Positions 38,802 through 46,784 of a stretch of DNA of 64,000 bases are shown in pieces. This DNA is from Actinospica robiniae DSM 44927 (GTDB taxonomy: Bacteria; Actinomycetota; Actinomycetes; Streptomycetales; Catenulisporaceae): contig NZ_KI632511.1 in the NCBI RefSeq assembly GCF_000504285.1, positions 2,229,372 to 2,293,371 of the forward strand, given 5' to 3'. A program made the translations under genes and the position numbers. The notes beneath the pieces were generated by a model. That model was not told the origin of the DNA. It ran no database searches and saw only the letters and a list, made by a program, of their open reading frames with translations. Numbering within the stretch: position 1 is the first letter of the stretch; the number at the start of each line of letters is the position of its first letter.

Positions 38802-41263
38802 CAGTCCAGCTTGTCAGGGTCTTCGGTCAGGTTGGGCATGGGGACGCCCGGCCACGTGTACGGCGGCGGCGGGCCCGGCATCGGGATCGGGGCGCCGCGG
38901 GTGCCGTCGCCGGGGTCGACGACGATGGGCGGGTTGACCGGGCCGAGCGCGTTCGGGCTCGACGAGTCGTCGGTCGGGCCCGCCGACGCGGAGGGCTGAT
39001 CCGTCGGAAAGCCGCTGGGCGCGGTGAATCCGATCGCCGGCTGGTTCGCCAGGGCGCCGGACATGGCCTGCTGCCAGATCGGGGCGGAGATGGTGGCGCC
39101 GAAGATCTCGCCGCCGTAGTACTGGCCGCCGATCGTGATCCCGGACATCGCCTCGCCCTTCTTGCCCGCGTCCACGAAGCCGGTCCACACCGCGGCCGCG
39201 AGCTGCGGCGTGTAGCCGTCGAACCAGGTGGCCACCGAGCTGTCGGTGGTACCGGTCTTCCCGGCGGACGCGCGGCCGGGCAGGCCGAGGCCGGCGGCGG
39301 TGGCGCCGTGCTGGGTGAGCACTCCCTCGAGCATCGAGGTCAGCTCGTTGGCGATGTTCGGGTCGAGCACCTTCTTGCAGATCTGGGTCTGGCCCTTGTA
39401 CTGCTTGCCGCCCAGCGCGCTCACCCCGGTGATCACGTAGGGGGCGCAGTACGTTCCCTGATCGGCCAGCGTCGCGTACGCGGCGGCCATCTCGATCGGG
39501 GTGATCTGGTTGGTGCCGAGGGAGAAGGACGCGTACTGGTCCAGCGGCTTGCCGGTGCCGACGTCGTTGTCCTTGGTCACGCCCATGCTCTGGGCCAGCT
39601 GGGCGGGAGCGCACAGGCCGGTCTGGGCCTCGAGGGTCAGGAAGTAGGTGTTGACGGAGAACCAGTACGCCTGGTCCATCGGCACCACGTGGTCGGCCTT
39701 GTCGTCGTTGTCCGGCCGGTAGTTCGACGGCCAGGTGATGGAGTTCCCGCCGTTGTAGCAGGCCGCCAGCTGATGGCCGGCGAAACTGGTCAGCGGCGAA
39801 GGCGAGTCGATCGGCTGGCTCGGATCGATGCCCTGGTTCAGCGCGGCGAGGCCGGTGAAGATCTTGAACGAGGATCCGGCCTGGTAGCCGAGGGTGCCGT
39901 TGTGGCCGGGGTCGGCGGCGAGGTTGACGAAGGTCTCTCCGCGCCCGTTGCCCATCGGCCGCGACTGGGCCATCGCCTTGATCTGGCCGGTGCCCGGCTG
40001 GACCATCGCGATGGCGGAGGCGACCTTGTCGGTGGGATAGGTGTGTTGCGCGATCGCCTTGGCCGCGGCGTTCTGCGCCACCGGGTCGAGCGTGGTGTGC
40101 AGCGTCAGGCCGCCGTTCTCCCAGAGCGCGTCGCGGTCCTGGGCTTTGGATCCGTACTGCGGATCGGCCAGGAACGAGGTGTAGACGTAGTTGCAGAAGA
40201 ACGAGGCCGACGTCGACGCGGCGATGCATCCGGCACTCTGCGCGGCCGGGTGCAGGCCGAGCGATGTCTGCTCGTCCGCGGCGGCCTGCTGCGGTGTCAG
40301 ATACTCCAGGTCGGGCGAGGCCATCTTCTCCAACACCAGGTTGCGGCGTTCGAGCGCGGCCTGGGGGTGGGCCAACGGGTCGTAGTACACCGGGCTGTTG
40401 ATGATCGCGGCGAGGGTTGCCGCCTGGGGCGCGGTGAGCCGGGAGGCGTCGGTGGAGAAGTAGCGCTGCGCCGCTGTCTGGACGCCGTACGCGCCGTTGC
40501 CGAAGTAGACCAGGTTGAGGTAGTTCTCCAGGATCTTCTGCTTGTCCATCTGCTTCTCGACCGACACCGCGTACCGCAGCTCGGTGATCTTGCGCGCGAT
40601 GGTGTCCTCGACCGCCTGCTGCTGGAGCTTCTTGTTGGTGCCCGCTTCGAGCAGCAGCACGTTCTTCACGTACTGCTGGGCGATGGTCGAGCCGCCCTGG
40701 GTGCTGTCGCCCTGGGCGTCGTGGAAGAACGCGCGCACGGTCCCGGTCAGGTCGATCCCGCCGTGCTGGTAGTAGCGCGAGTCCTCGATCGCGATCAGCG
40801 CGTTGGGCATGTTCGCGTTGACTTTCGCGAGCGGGACCACGATGCGGTTGCCGTAGTCGCCCCAGGTCTGCGCGAACACCGAGCCGTCGGAGGCGAGGAT
40901 GTTCGTGCGCTGCGGCAGGATCGGAGCCTGGAAGTCGTCGGGCAGGTCCTCGAAGTGGTCCGAGGCGGCCTTGACCACGAGGCCGCCGGAGCCGAGCAGC
41001 GGCAGTGCGAACCCGGCCAGCAGCACGCCGGCCAGGACGCTGATGCCGAGGAAGATCCCGAGCAGCCGCCAGGGCACCGCGCGGCGCGGCTCGTCCACCC
41101 GATCGGGCTCGTCCACCTGAGCGCGCCCGGCCGCCTCGTCGGCTCCGTCGGCTCCGTCGGACCCGCGCCCCGCGCCGGTCTCGTCGGGGCCGTCGCGCCC
41201 GGCTTCCGGCTCGGCCGGCTCCTCCGGCGGCGGCCCCTGCTCGGTGTGCTCGGTACTGCCCAT
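38798..41263 (-). CDS. Bifunctional penicillin-binding protein (class A)
   Basis: 821 aa from ATG 41263; a TACATT box lies exactly 7 nt upstream. A Glu/Pro/Asp-rich cytoplasmic head (about 1-70) precedes one membrane helix. The GT51 glycosyltransferase has IEDSRYYQHGGIDL (catalytic Glu near 159) and GGSTIAQQYVKN. The transpeptidase has GSSFKIF (catalytic Ser near 463), SVN in WFSVNTYF, and KTGTT near 668. A Pro/Ser-rich tail of about 70 residues ends the protein. It polymerises and cross-links peptidoglycan outside the membrane. Followed by the coupled PPOX gene. Confidence 0.93.
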   Translation of the reverse strand: MGSTEHTEQGPPPEEPAEPEAGRDGPDETGAGRGSDGADGADEAAGRAQVDEPDRVDEPRRAVPWRLLGIFLGISVLAGVLLAGFALPLLGSGGLVVKAASDHFEDLPDDFQAPILPQRTNILASDGSVFAQTWGDYGNRIVVPLAKVNANMPNALIAIEDSRYYQHGGIDLTGTVRAFFHDAQGDSTQGGSTIAQQYVKNVLLLEAGTNKKLQQQAVEDTIARKITELRYAVSVEKQMDKQKILENYLNLVYFGNGAYGVQTAAQRYFSTDASRLTAPQAATLAAIINSPVYYDPLAHPQAALERRNLVLEKMASPDLEYLTPQQAAADEQTSLGLHPAAQSAGCIAASTSASFFCNYVYTSFLADPQYGSKAQDRDALWENGGLTLHTTLDPVAQNAAAKAIAQHTYPTDKVASAIAMVQPGTGQIKAMAQSRPMGNGRGETFVNLAADPGHNGTLGYQAGSSFKIFTGLAALNQGIDPSQPIDSPSPLTSFAGHQLAACYNGGNSITWPSNYRPDNDDKADHVVPMDQAYWFSVNTYFLTLEAQTGLCAPAQLAQSMGVTKDNDVGTGKPLDQYASFSLGTNQITPIEMAAAYATLADQGTYCAPYVITGVSALGGKQYKGQTQICKKVLDPNIANELTSMLEGVLTQHGATAAGLGLPGRASAGKTGTTDSSVATWFDGYTPQLAAAVWTGFVDAGKKGEAMSGITIGGQYYGGEIFGATISAPIWQQAMSGALANQPAIGFTAPSGFPTDQPSASAGPTDDSSSPNALGPVNPPIVVDPGDGTRGAPIPMPGPPPPYTWPGVPMPNLTEDPDKLDW

Positions 41264-41460
41264 GGGCTGCAATGTAGCCAGCAGCCCTGCCGGAACCGCG
41301 CAGGTCGCGGCGGATGGGCGTTTCGAAGGATGATGATAGGACCGGTGAGGCCGGTGAGGCGCCGGTTCGGGGGTATACGAGGCGAGACCACGAGGCCTTG
41401 GTCGGCGCGCGCCCGGCACGCTAGGTTGGCGCCCGACCCTCGAATCGCGTCTGGAGCACC

Positions 41461-42828
41461 ATGGAGCAGTCCGTCCCGTCGAATCCCTCCGCCCCCCTGT
41501 CCTGGAACCCCAGCTCGCGTCACCGGGTGCTGATCATCGGATCCGGCTTCGGCGGGCTGTTCGCGGCCAAGGCGCTGCGCCGGGCCGAGGTGGACGTGAC
41601 CGTGCTGGCGAGCACGCCGCACCACCTCTTCCAGCCCCTGCTCTACCAGGTGGCCACCGGCATCCTCTCGCAGGGCGAGATAGCCCCGGCCTCACGCGAG
41701 ATCCTGCGCCGCCAGCGCAACGTCAGCGTGCTGCTGGGCACCGCCGAGCAGATCGACACCGCCGCCCGGACCGTCACCGCGCGGGCGCCCGGACGCACCG
41801 CGCCGTTCGACGTGGGCTACGACAGCCTGATCGTGGCGACCGGGGCGAGCCAGTCCTACTTCGGCCGGCCCGAGTTCGCCGAGCACGCGCCCGGCCTCAA
41901 GAGCATCGACGACGCGCTGGAGCTGCGCGGCCGGATCTTCGGCGCCTTCGAGCTCGCCGAGCTGGAGGAGAACCCGCGCGACCGGGCCCGGCGGATCACC
42001 TTCGCCGTCGTGGGCGCGGGCGCCACCGGCGTGGAGATGGCCGGCCAGATCGCCGAGCTCGCCCACCGGGCGCTGCGCGGCGAATACCGGCGGGTGGACT
42101 CGCGCGAGGCGCGGGTGCTGCTCATCGACGCCGCCGACATCGTGCTGCCGAGCTTCGGGGACCACCTGTCCGACAAGGCCCTGCAGCACCTGAAGAAGCT
42201 CGGCGTCGAGGTGCGCCTCGGCACCAAGGTCGAGGACGTGGACGCCCGCGGGATCACGGTGAAGAACCCGGACGGCAGCGTCGAGCGCATCGAGTCCATG
42301 ACGAAGATCTGGGCGGCCGGGGTGGCCGCCTCGCCCTTCGCCGACGTGCTCGCCCAGGCCACCGGCGCGGAGACCGACCGCGCCGGGCGGCTCAAGGTGC
42401 TGCCGGACTGCACCCTGCCCGGGCACCCGGAGATCTTCGTGGTCGGCGACATGATGACGCTCGACGCACTTCCCGGCGTGGCCCAGGTGGCGATCCAGAG
42501 CGGCAAGTTCGCCGCCGAGCGGATCGAGGCCCGGCTGCACGGCCGGCCCGGCCCGGAGCGCTTCCGCTACCGGGACAAGGGCTCGATGGCCACCATCTCA
42601 CGGTTCGACGCCGTCGCCAGCGTCGGCCCGATCCGCGCCACCGGCTGGCCGGCCTGGCTGCTGTGGCTGGTGATCCACCTGTTCTACCTGGTCGGCTTCG
42701 AGCACCGGATCACCACGCTGTTCCACTGGGCGGTCAGCTTCGCCGGCCGCGGCCGGGCCGAGCGGGCCGTGACCGCCCGTCAGGCGCTCGGCCACGACGA
42801 CCGCAAGCCCGACCCGCAGGCGAACTAG
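41461..42828 (+). CDS. ndh: Type II NADH dehydrogenase
   Basis: 455 aa; TGGAG lies 4 nt before the ATG. FAD site VLIIGSGFGGLFAAKALRR, NADH site FAVVGAGATGVEMAGQIAEL, HHLFQPLLYQVATGILSQGEIA near the flavin, and FVVGDMMTLDALPGVAQVAIQSGKFAAERI. C-terminal hydrophobic segments (WPAWLLWLVIHLFYLVGFEHR) attach it to the membrane. It passes electrons from NADH to menaquinone without proton pumping. A GGGTAT at 41371-41376 is present upstream but lacks a good -35. Confidence 0.9.
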   Translation: MEQSVPSNPSAPLSWNPSSRHRVLIIGSGFGGLFAAKALRRAEVDVTVLASTPHHLFQPLLYQVATGILSQGEIAPASREILRRQRNVSVLLGTAEQIDTAARTVTARAPGRTAPFDVGYDSLIVATGASQSYFGRPEFAEHAPGLKSIDDALELRGRIFGAFELAELEENPRDRARRITFAVVGAGATGVEMAGQIAELAHRALRGEYRRVDSREARVLLIDAADIVLPSFGDHLSDKALQHLKKLGVEVRLGTKVEDVDARGITVKNPDGSVERIESMTKIWAAGVAASPFADVLAQATGAETDRAGRLKVLPDCTLPGHPEIFVVGDMMTLDALPGVAQVAIQSGKFAAERIEARLHGRPGPERFRYRDKGSMATISRFDAVASVGPIRATGWPAWLLWLVIHLFYLVGFEHRITTLFHWAVSFAGRGRAERAVTARQALGHDDRKPDPQAN

Positions 42829-42902
42829 CCGAGCGGATCACCGCGGGCACGCCGAAGATCGGGACCGGCCGGCGCCGGTCCCGATCGCGCCGCAGGCGGC
42901 GG

Positions 42903-43403
42903 TCAGAGCTCCTTGGGAGCTTCGATCCGCTTGAGCAGGCTCACCGTGCCGTAGCCGTCGGCGTGCTTCCAGCTCAGGTCGTCGACCAGGGCACCGAGCA
43001 TGATCCAGCCGATCGTGTCGGTGTCCGGGGCGAAGTCGGCCGGAACCGGCGCGCGCACGGTCACCAGCAGCTCCCGCTCGTACGCCTCGAACCGGCAGGA
43101 GAGCCCGTGCTCGGCGGCCGCGCTCTGCGGGAACGCCGGGTGCAGCAGGAACATCGCGCACGCCTCGTCCACGGCCAGCCGCAGGTCGGTCACATCGGTG
43201 ACGCCGAGCTTGAGCACGGCGCCGATGTGCACCGCCGCGGAGCGGGCGAGCACCACGTAGAGCCGGTCCGCCGGAATCTCGAGGAAGACCTCGGAGACCG
43301 GGACGCGCTCCGCGGGCTCGTCCCGCGCCGGCCGGGACCGCTCCACCGCGTTCCGCGTCCGGGCGTCCCCAGCCTTTTCATCCCACATCGGTACGTTCCC
43401 CAT
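42903..43403 (-). CDS. Anti-sigma factor HATPase (RsbW-like)
   Basis: 166 aa; GGAGAG lies about 14 nt before the ATG. After a charged head of about 38 residues comes a GHKL-type ATPase domain with the N-box VTDLRLAVDEACAMFLL. The expected second motif is weak (DTDTIGWIMLGALVD), so it belongs to the divergent RsbW/PrsW-like group. It directly follows the sigma factor gene on the same strand (96-bp gap), as rsbW-like partners usually do. It should bind that sigma factor and be released by the STAS antagonist. Confidence 0.75.
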   Translation of the reverse strand: MGNVPMWDEKAGDARTRNAVERSRPARDEPAERVPVSEVFLEIPADRLYVVLARSAAVHIGAVLKLGVTDVTDLRLAVDEACAMFLLHPAFPQSAAAEHGLSCRFEAYERELLVTVRAPVPADFAPDTDTIGWIMLGALVDDLSWKHADGYGTVSLLKRIEAPKEL

Positions 43404-43499
43404 TCCATGTCAGCACTCTCCCCCGGGCCCGCGTCCACCGGACGCACCCATACCCGCCCGCTCGCGCCGCCACGCGGCGCGCGAAGGATCCGGCGAAGT

Positions 43500-44411
43500 T
43501 CATTCCTCCTCCGACCCGGGTTCGAAACCCGTCCGCAGGTCGCGCAGGATCCGGGTGAGCAGCCGGGAGACCTGCATCTGCGAGACGCCCAGCTCGGCGC
43601 CTATCTCCGCCTGCGTCATGCCGCGGAAATAACGCATCAGCAGGATCCGCTTGTCCCGCTCGCCCAGCGCGGCCACCTGCTCGGTGAGCACCTGCCGGTT
43701 GATCACCGCCTCGAACCGGGTGTCCTCCTGGCCGAGGAAGTCGGCCAGCGAGGCGGTCTGCTCCTCCGGCCCGACCGGGTGGTCGAGCGAGGCGGTGGTG
43801 TAGACGCTCGCCGCGTCCATCGCCTCCACCACCTCCTCCGGATCGGCCTCGAGATGCTCGGCCAGCTCGGCCAGGGTCGGTTCCCGGCCCAGTTTCAGGG
43901 TGAGGATATCCGTCGCCTTGCGCAGCGCGCCGGACAGCTCCTGCATCCGCCGCGGCACGTGCACGTCCCAGGTCGCGTCCCGGAAGTAGCGCTTGATCTC
44001 ACCGATGATCATCGGCGTGGCGTAGCCGGGGAAACCCGTTCCGTGCTCGGGATCGAAGTTGTCCACCGCCTTGACCAGGCCCACGTAGGCGACCTGGACG
44101 AAGTCCTCGGCCGCCGCGCCGTGGCCGCCGTAGCGCTGGGCGATGTGCCGGGCGAAGGGCATGTGGTCCTCGATCACCTCCGCCCGCAGCCGTTCGCGTT
44201 CCGGATCGCCGGGCGGGAGCTCGCTCATCCGCCGCAGCACCCGCATCGTCTCGGCCCGCTGCGCCGCACGCTGCGGCGAGATCTGCGCGGAAGCCCGGGT
44301 CGGCGGCGGCGGCTCCTGCGGCCCCGCCTGCTGCGAGGTCTCCTGCGGCCCCCGGGCCCCGCTGCCGGTATCAGTACACGGTGACGCTTCACGTGTGCGT
44401 TCCGCCGGCAC
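43500..44411 (-). CDS. RNA polymerase sigma factor, SigB/SigF/SigG type
   Basis: 303 aa from GTG 44411. A Pro/Gln/Ser-rich head of about 50 residues precedes regions 2 to 4: AAEDFVQVAYVGLVKAVDNFDPEHGTGFPGYATPMIIGEIKRYFRDATWDVHVPRRMQEL (regions 2.1-2.4/3.0), region 3, and QAEIGAELGVSQMQVSRLLTRIL (region 4.2). The VHVPRR motif is typical of stress/sporulation sigma factors of the SigB/F group. The neighbouring RsbW-like and STAS genes form its partner-switching control. Confidence 0.92.
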   Translation of the reverse strand: MPAERTREASPCTDTGSGARGPQETSQQAGPQEPPPPTRASAQISPQRAAQRAETMRVLRRMSELPPGDPERERLRAEVIEDHMPFARHIAQRYGGHGAAAEDFVQVAYVGLVKAVDNFDPEHGTGFPGYATPMIIGEIKRYFRDATWDVHVPRRMQELSGALRKATDILTLKLGREPTLAELAEHLEADPEEVVEAMDAASVYTTASLDHPVGPEEQTASLADFLGQEDTRFEAVINRQVLTEQVAALGERDKRILLMRYFRGMTQAEIGAELGVSQMQVSRLLTRILRDLRTGFEPGSEEE

Positions 44412-44589
44412 TGCTCACCCCATCTCCATCCGCCTGACACGCCGGCGTGCAGAGCCCGGCGCGCTTGTGCCGTGAGCCTGGTAACCGCTCCGCCGCCGCG
44501 CAAACCCCCGGGCGCCGCACCGGTCCCGCGCATGAACCGCGCGCACCGGGGGTAGCGACGAGAAGGTGGAGGCGGTCACCCGGCTTCTC

Positions 44590-44615
44590 GCATACGGATT
44601 CCGGCGACCGGGTAC
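44590..44615 (+). promoter_or_regulatory. Sigma-B-type promoter candidate before STAS gene
   Basis: GCAT (44590-44593), 16 nt, GGGTAC (44610-44615), 75 nt upstream of the STAS start. It fits the published Streptomyces sigma-B consensus GNNT-N14-16-GGGTAC/T. The anti-sigma antagonist would thereby be induced by the sigma factor it frees. The rest of the 280-bp region between the divergent sigma and STAS genes shows nothing else I recognise. Confidence 0.5.
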
Positions 44616-44690
44616 ACTCTGCGAACAGCATCGGCCGACGGCCCCGCGGCCGTCGTCCGGCCCCGATTACCTGTCAAGGAGTGTACAGGG

Positions 44691-45029
44691 ATGGATCGCC
44701 TCGCGGTCGCCGTCGTACCGGACGGCCCGGGACGCTTCGTGGTCACCCTCGCCGGCGAGCTCGACCTGGCCGCCTCCGAGGGATTCTGGTCCGAACTCGA
44801 ACCCCTGCTCGAACCGGCCGGACTCGTCGTCCTGGACGGCTCGGAGCTCGACTTCCTCGACTCCAGCGGACTGCGCATCCTCATCCTCGCCTCGCGGCGG
44901 GCCGAGGAACTCGGCGGCCGGCTGCGGCTGGTCGCCCCGCACCGCGCGGTCCAGCGCACCCTGGAACTGACCGGGGCCAAGACGATCCTGGAGACCAGGC
45001 AGACACTCGACGAGGCGCTCGGCGACTGA
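44691..45029 (+). CDS. STAS anti-sigma factor antagonist
   Basis: 112 aa; AAGGAG lies about 10 nt before the ATG. STAS fold: VVTLAGELDLAAS near the start, then the phosphorylation loop LDFLDSSGLRILI, with Ser58 at the position phosphorylated in SpoIIAA-type proteins, and GGRLRLVAPHRAVQRTLELTG. Unphosphorylated antagonist sequesters the anti-sigma kinase. Divergent from the sigma factor gene. Confidence 0.92.
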   Translation: MDRLAVAVVPDGPGRFVVTLAGELDLAASEGFWSELEPLLEPAGLVVLDGSELDFLDSSGLRILILASRRAEELGGRLRLVAPHRAVQRTLELTGAKTILETRQTLDEALGD

Positions 45030-45065
45030 CGCGCCCGCGCTTGGCCACTCTCCGCGACGACGCGA

Positions 45066-45563
45066 TCACGGACCGACGGGGTCACGCACCGGCCGGGACG
45101 CGAGCATCATCAGCATCCGCACCGTCGTACCCTCGCCCGGCACCGACCGGATCTGCACGGCGTCGCAGGCCTGGCGCACGATCCACAGTCCGGCGCCGCC
45201 GCTGCCCGAGAGGTTCGGCTGACGGCTGCCGACCTCGGGGTCGGGCAGCACGCCGTCGTCGCTCACCTCGCAGACCAGTTCTCCACTCGTAGCCCACAGC
45301 CGCAGCATCCCGGCGCCGCCGGCGTGCATGACGCTGTTGGCGGCCAGTTCGTGCGCGGCGAGGACGAAGTCGAACAGCCGCTCCCGGTCGAGCCCGGCGC
45401 CGGCCGCGGAGCGGGAGACGCGGTCCCGCAACGCCGGCAGATCCGCCTCGGCGAACGCGAGCCGCAGCAGCGGCTCGACCCCGGGGTCGGGAAAGGCGCC
45501 GGGTTCAGGGAAGGCACCCGGCGCGGGCGGGGCTCCGGGTTCGGAAAAAGGGCTGGGGAACAT
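45066..45563 (-). CDS. HATPase_c_2 regulatory protein
   Basis: 165 aa from ATG 45563; GTG 45614 is an in-frame alternative. The head is an odd Pro/Gly/Phe repeat (FSEPGAPPAPGAFPEPGAFPDPG). The ATPase domain has the N-box FVLAAHELAANSVMHAGG, the G1 box VSDDGVLPDPE and the G2 box GSGGAGLWIVRQACD, and looks competent for ATP binding. Such single-domain proteins act as anti-sigma or serine-kinase switches. It lies tail to tail with the STAS gene, so it may belong to the same control circuit. Confidence 0.8.
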   Translation of the reverse strand: MFPSPFSEPGAPPAPGAFPEPGAFPDPGVEPLLRLAFAEADLPALRDRVSRSAAGAGLDRERLFDFVLAAHELAANSVMHAGGAGMLRLWATSGELVCEVSDDGVLPDPEVGSRQPNLSGSGGAGLWIVRQACDAVQIRSVPGEGTTVRMLMMLASRPVRDPVGP

Positions 45564-45641
45564 GGCCTCGGTCGGCTCACCGGTCGTCGGGGTGGAGGGG
45601 CGCCGCGGGTACACGGTCGTGCCCCGTCTACCCTCGTTGCC

Positions 45642-46784
45642 GTGAGATATGCCGGGGGCGAGGGGAATGCGGACCGAGGGCCCGGGTATCCGCTCGATAT
45701 GGCCGTGACCCGGGCACGACTGGACGCCCTGCTCCGCCGGACCCGCGCCACGGCCTTCGGCGCGGCCGTGTGGCGCAAGGCGAACGACGACCACTTCGGC
45801 TATCTGGCCCTGCTGCTGGCGGCCTACGCCTTCCTCTCCGCGTTCCCGTTGCTGCTGGTGCTGACCGCGGTGCTCGGGCTCGTGCTGCGCGACCACCCGA
45901 GCGTGCAGCAGGCCGTGATGCACTCGGCCCTGACGGACTTTCCGGTCATCGGCACGCAGCTGCGCGCGAACATCCACCTCGGCGGCGCGGGCTTCGGCCT
46001 CGGCATCGGCCTGCTCGGCCTGGTCTGGGGCGCGCGCGGCCTGGCCACTTCGACCCAGTTCGTGTTCAACACGATCTGGTCGGTGCCCTACACCCGGCGA
46101 CCGGACTGGTTCTCCCGGCAGCTGCGCGGAATCGCGTTGCTGGGCGTGGTCGTGCTGGACGTGACCGTGACCGGCACGCTCTCGGGCATAAGCGGCGTCG
46201 GCGTGGTGCACGGCCTGCTGGTGCAGTGGCTGGGCGCGGCCGCCTCCGCCGTGGTCAATGCCGTGATGTTCACACTCGGCTTCCGACTGGCCACGGCGCG
46301 CGAGATCCCGGTGCGCGATTTCGTCCGCTCCGCCTGCACGGCCGCGGTGGTCTGGCAGGGCCTGCTCTCACTCGGCACGTTCCTGCTCAACCACGAGCTG
46401 CGCCACGCCGAGGACCTCTACGGCGTCTTCGGCCTCGTACTCGGCCTGCTGGCCTGGCTGACCGTGCAGGCGCGGGTGACACTGCTGCTGCTCGAGGCCG
46501 ACTGCGTCCGGGCCCGCCGGCTCTGGCCGCGCACGCTCGTCGGCGACGAGCTGCTGGCCGGAGACCGGGCCGCACTCGACGACCTCGTGCGCACCCAGCA
46601 GCGCCATCCGCTGCTGCGGCTCGCGGTGGCGTGGGAGCCGTCAGCCGCGCGGAAGCCGGTCCAGCACACCGCCAAGCGCGACGCCGGCGGGAAGCGTGCC
46701 AAAGGCAAGCCCGCGGTCGCCGGCAAGCCGGGAGGCGCAGAACGCGTCGGCGACGGCCGCGGGGGCGTGCCGCACCAGCAGTGA
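45642..46784 (+). CDS. YihY/BrkB-family membrane protein
   Basis: 380 aa from GTG 45642, with TACCCT (45629-45634) exactly 7 nt upstream. YihY pattern: WRKANDDHFGYLALLLAAYAFLSAFPLLLVL, GARGLATSTQFVFNTIW and YGVFGLVLGLLAWLTVQARVTLLLLEAD, about six membrane helices. Function unknown for the family, despite the old RNase BN name. The last 48 residues (Lys/Gly/Ala-rich) are encoded opposite the 3' end of the acyl-CoA dehydrogenase gene, a 144-nt antisense overlap. Confidence 0.85.
   Translation: MRYAGGEGNADRGPGYPLDMAVTRARLDALLRRTRATAFGAAVWRKANDDHFGYLALLLAAYAFLSAFPLLLVLTAVLGLVLRDHPSVQQAVMHSALTDFPVIGTQLRANIHLGGAGFGLGIGLLGLVWGARGLATSTQFVFNTIWSVPYTRRPDWFSRQLRGIALLGVVVLDVTVTGTLSGISGVGVVHGLLVQWLGAAASAVVNAVMFTLGFRLATAREIPVRDFVRSACTAAVVWQGLLSLGTFLLNHELRHAEDLYGVFGLVLGLLAWLTVQARVTLLLLEADCVRARRLWPRTLVGDELLAGDRAALDDLVRTQQRHPLLRLAVAWEPSAARKPVQHTAKRDAGGKRAKGKPAVAGKPGGAERVGDGRGGVPHQQ

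Noticed and set aside
41371-41376. GGGTAT before the NADH dehydrogenase as a sigma-B promoter
   Set aside because: No GNNT at the required distance (CGGT only).
45607-45612. GGGTAC before the YihY gene as a sigma-B promoter
   Set aside because: Nearest GNNT is 13 nt away, outside the 14-16 range, and a TACCCT leaderless box explains the gene better.
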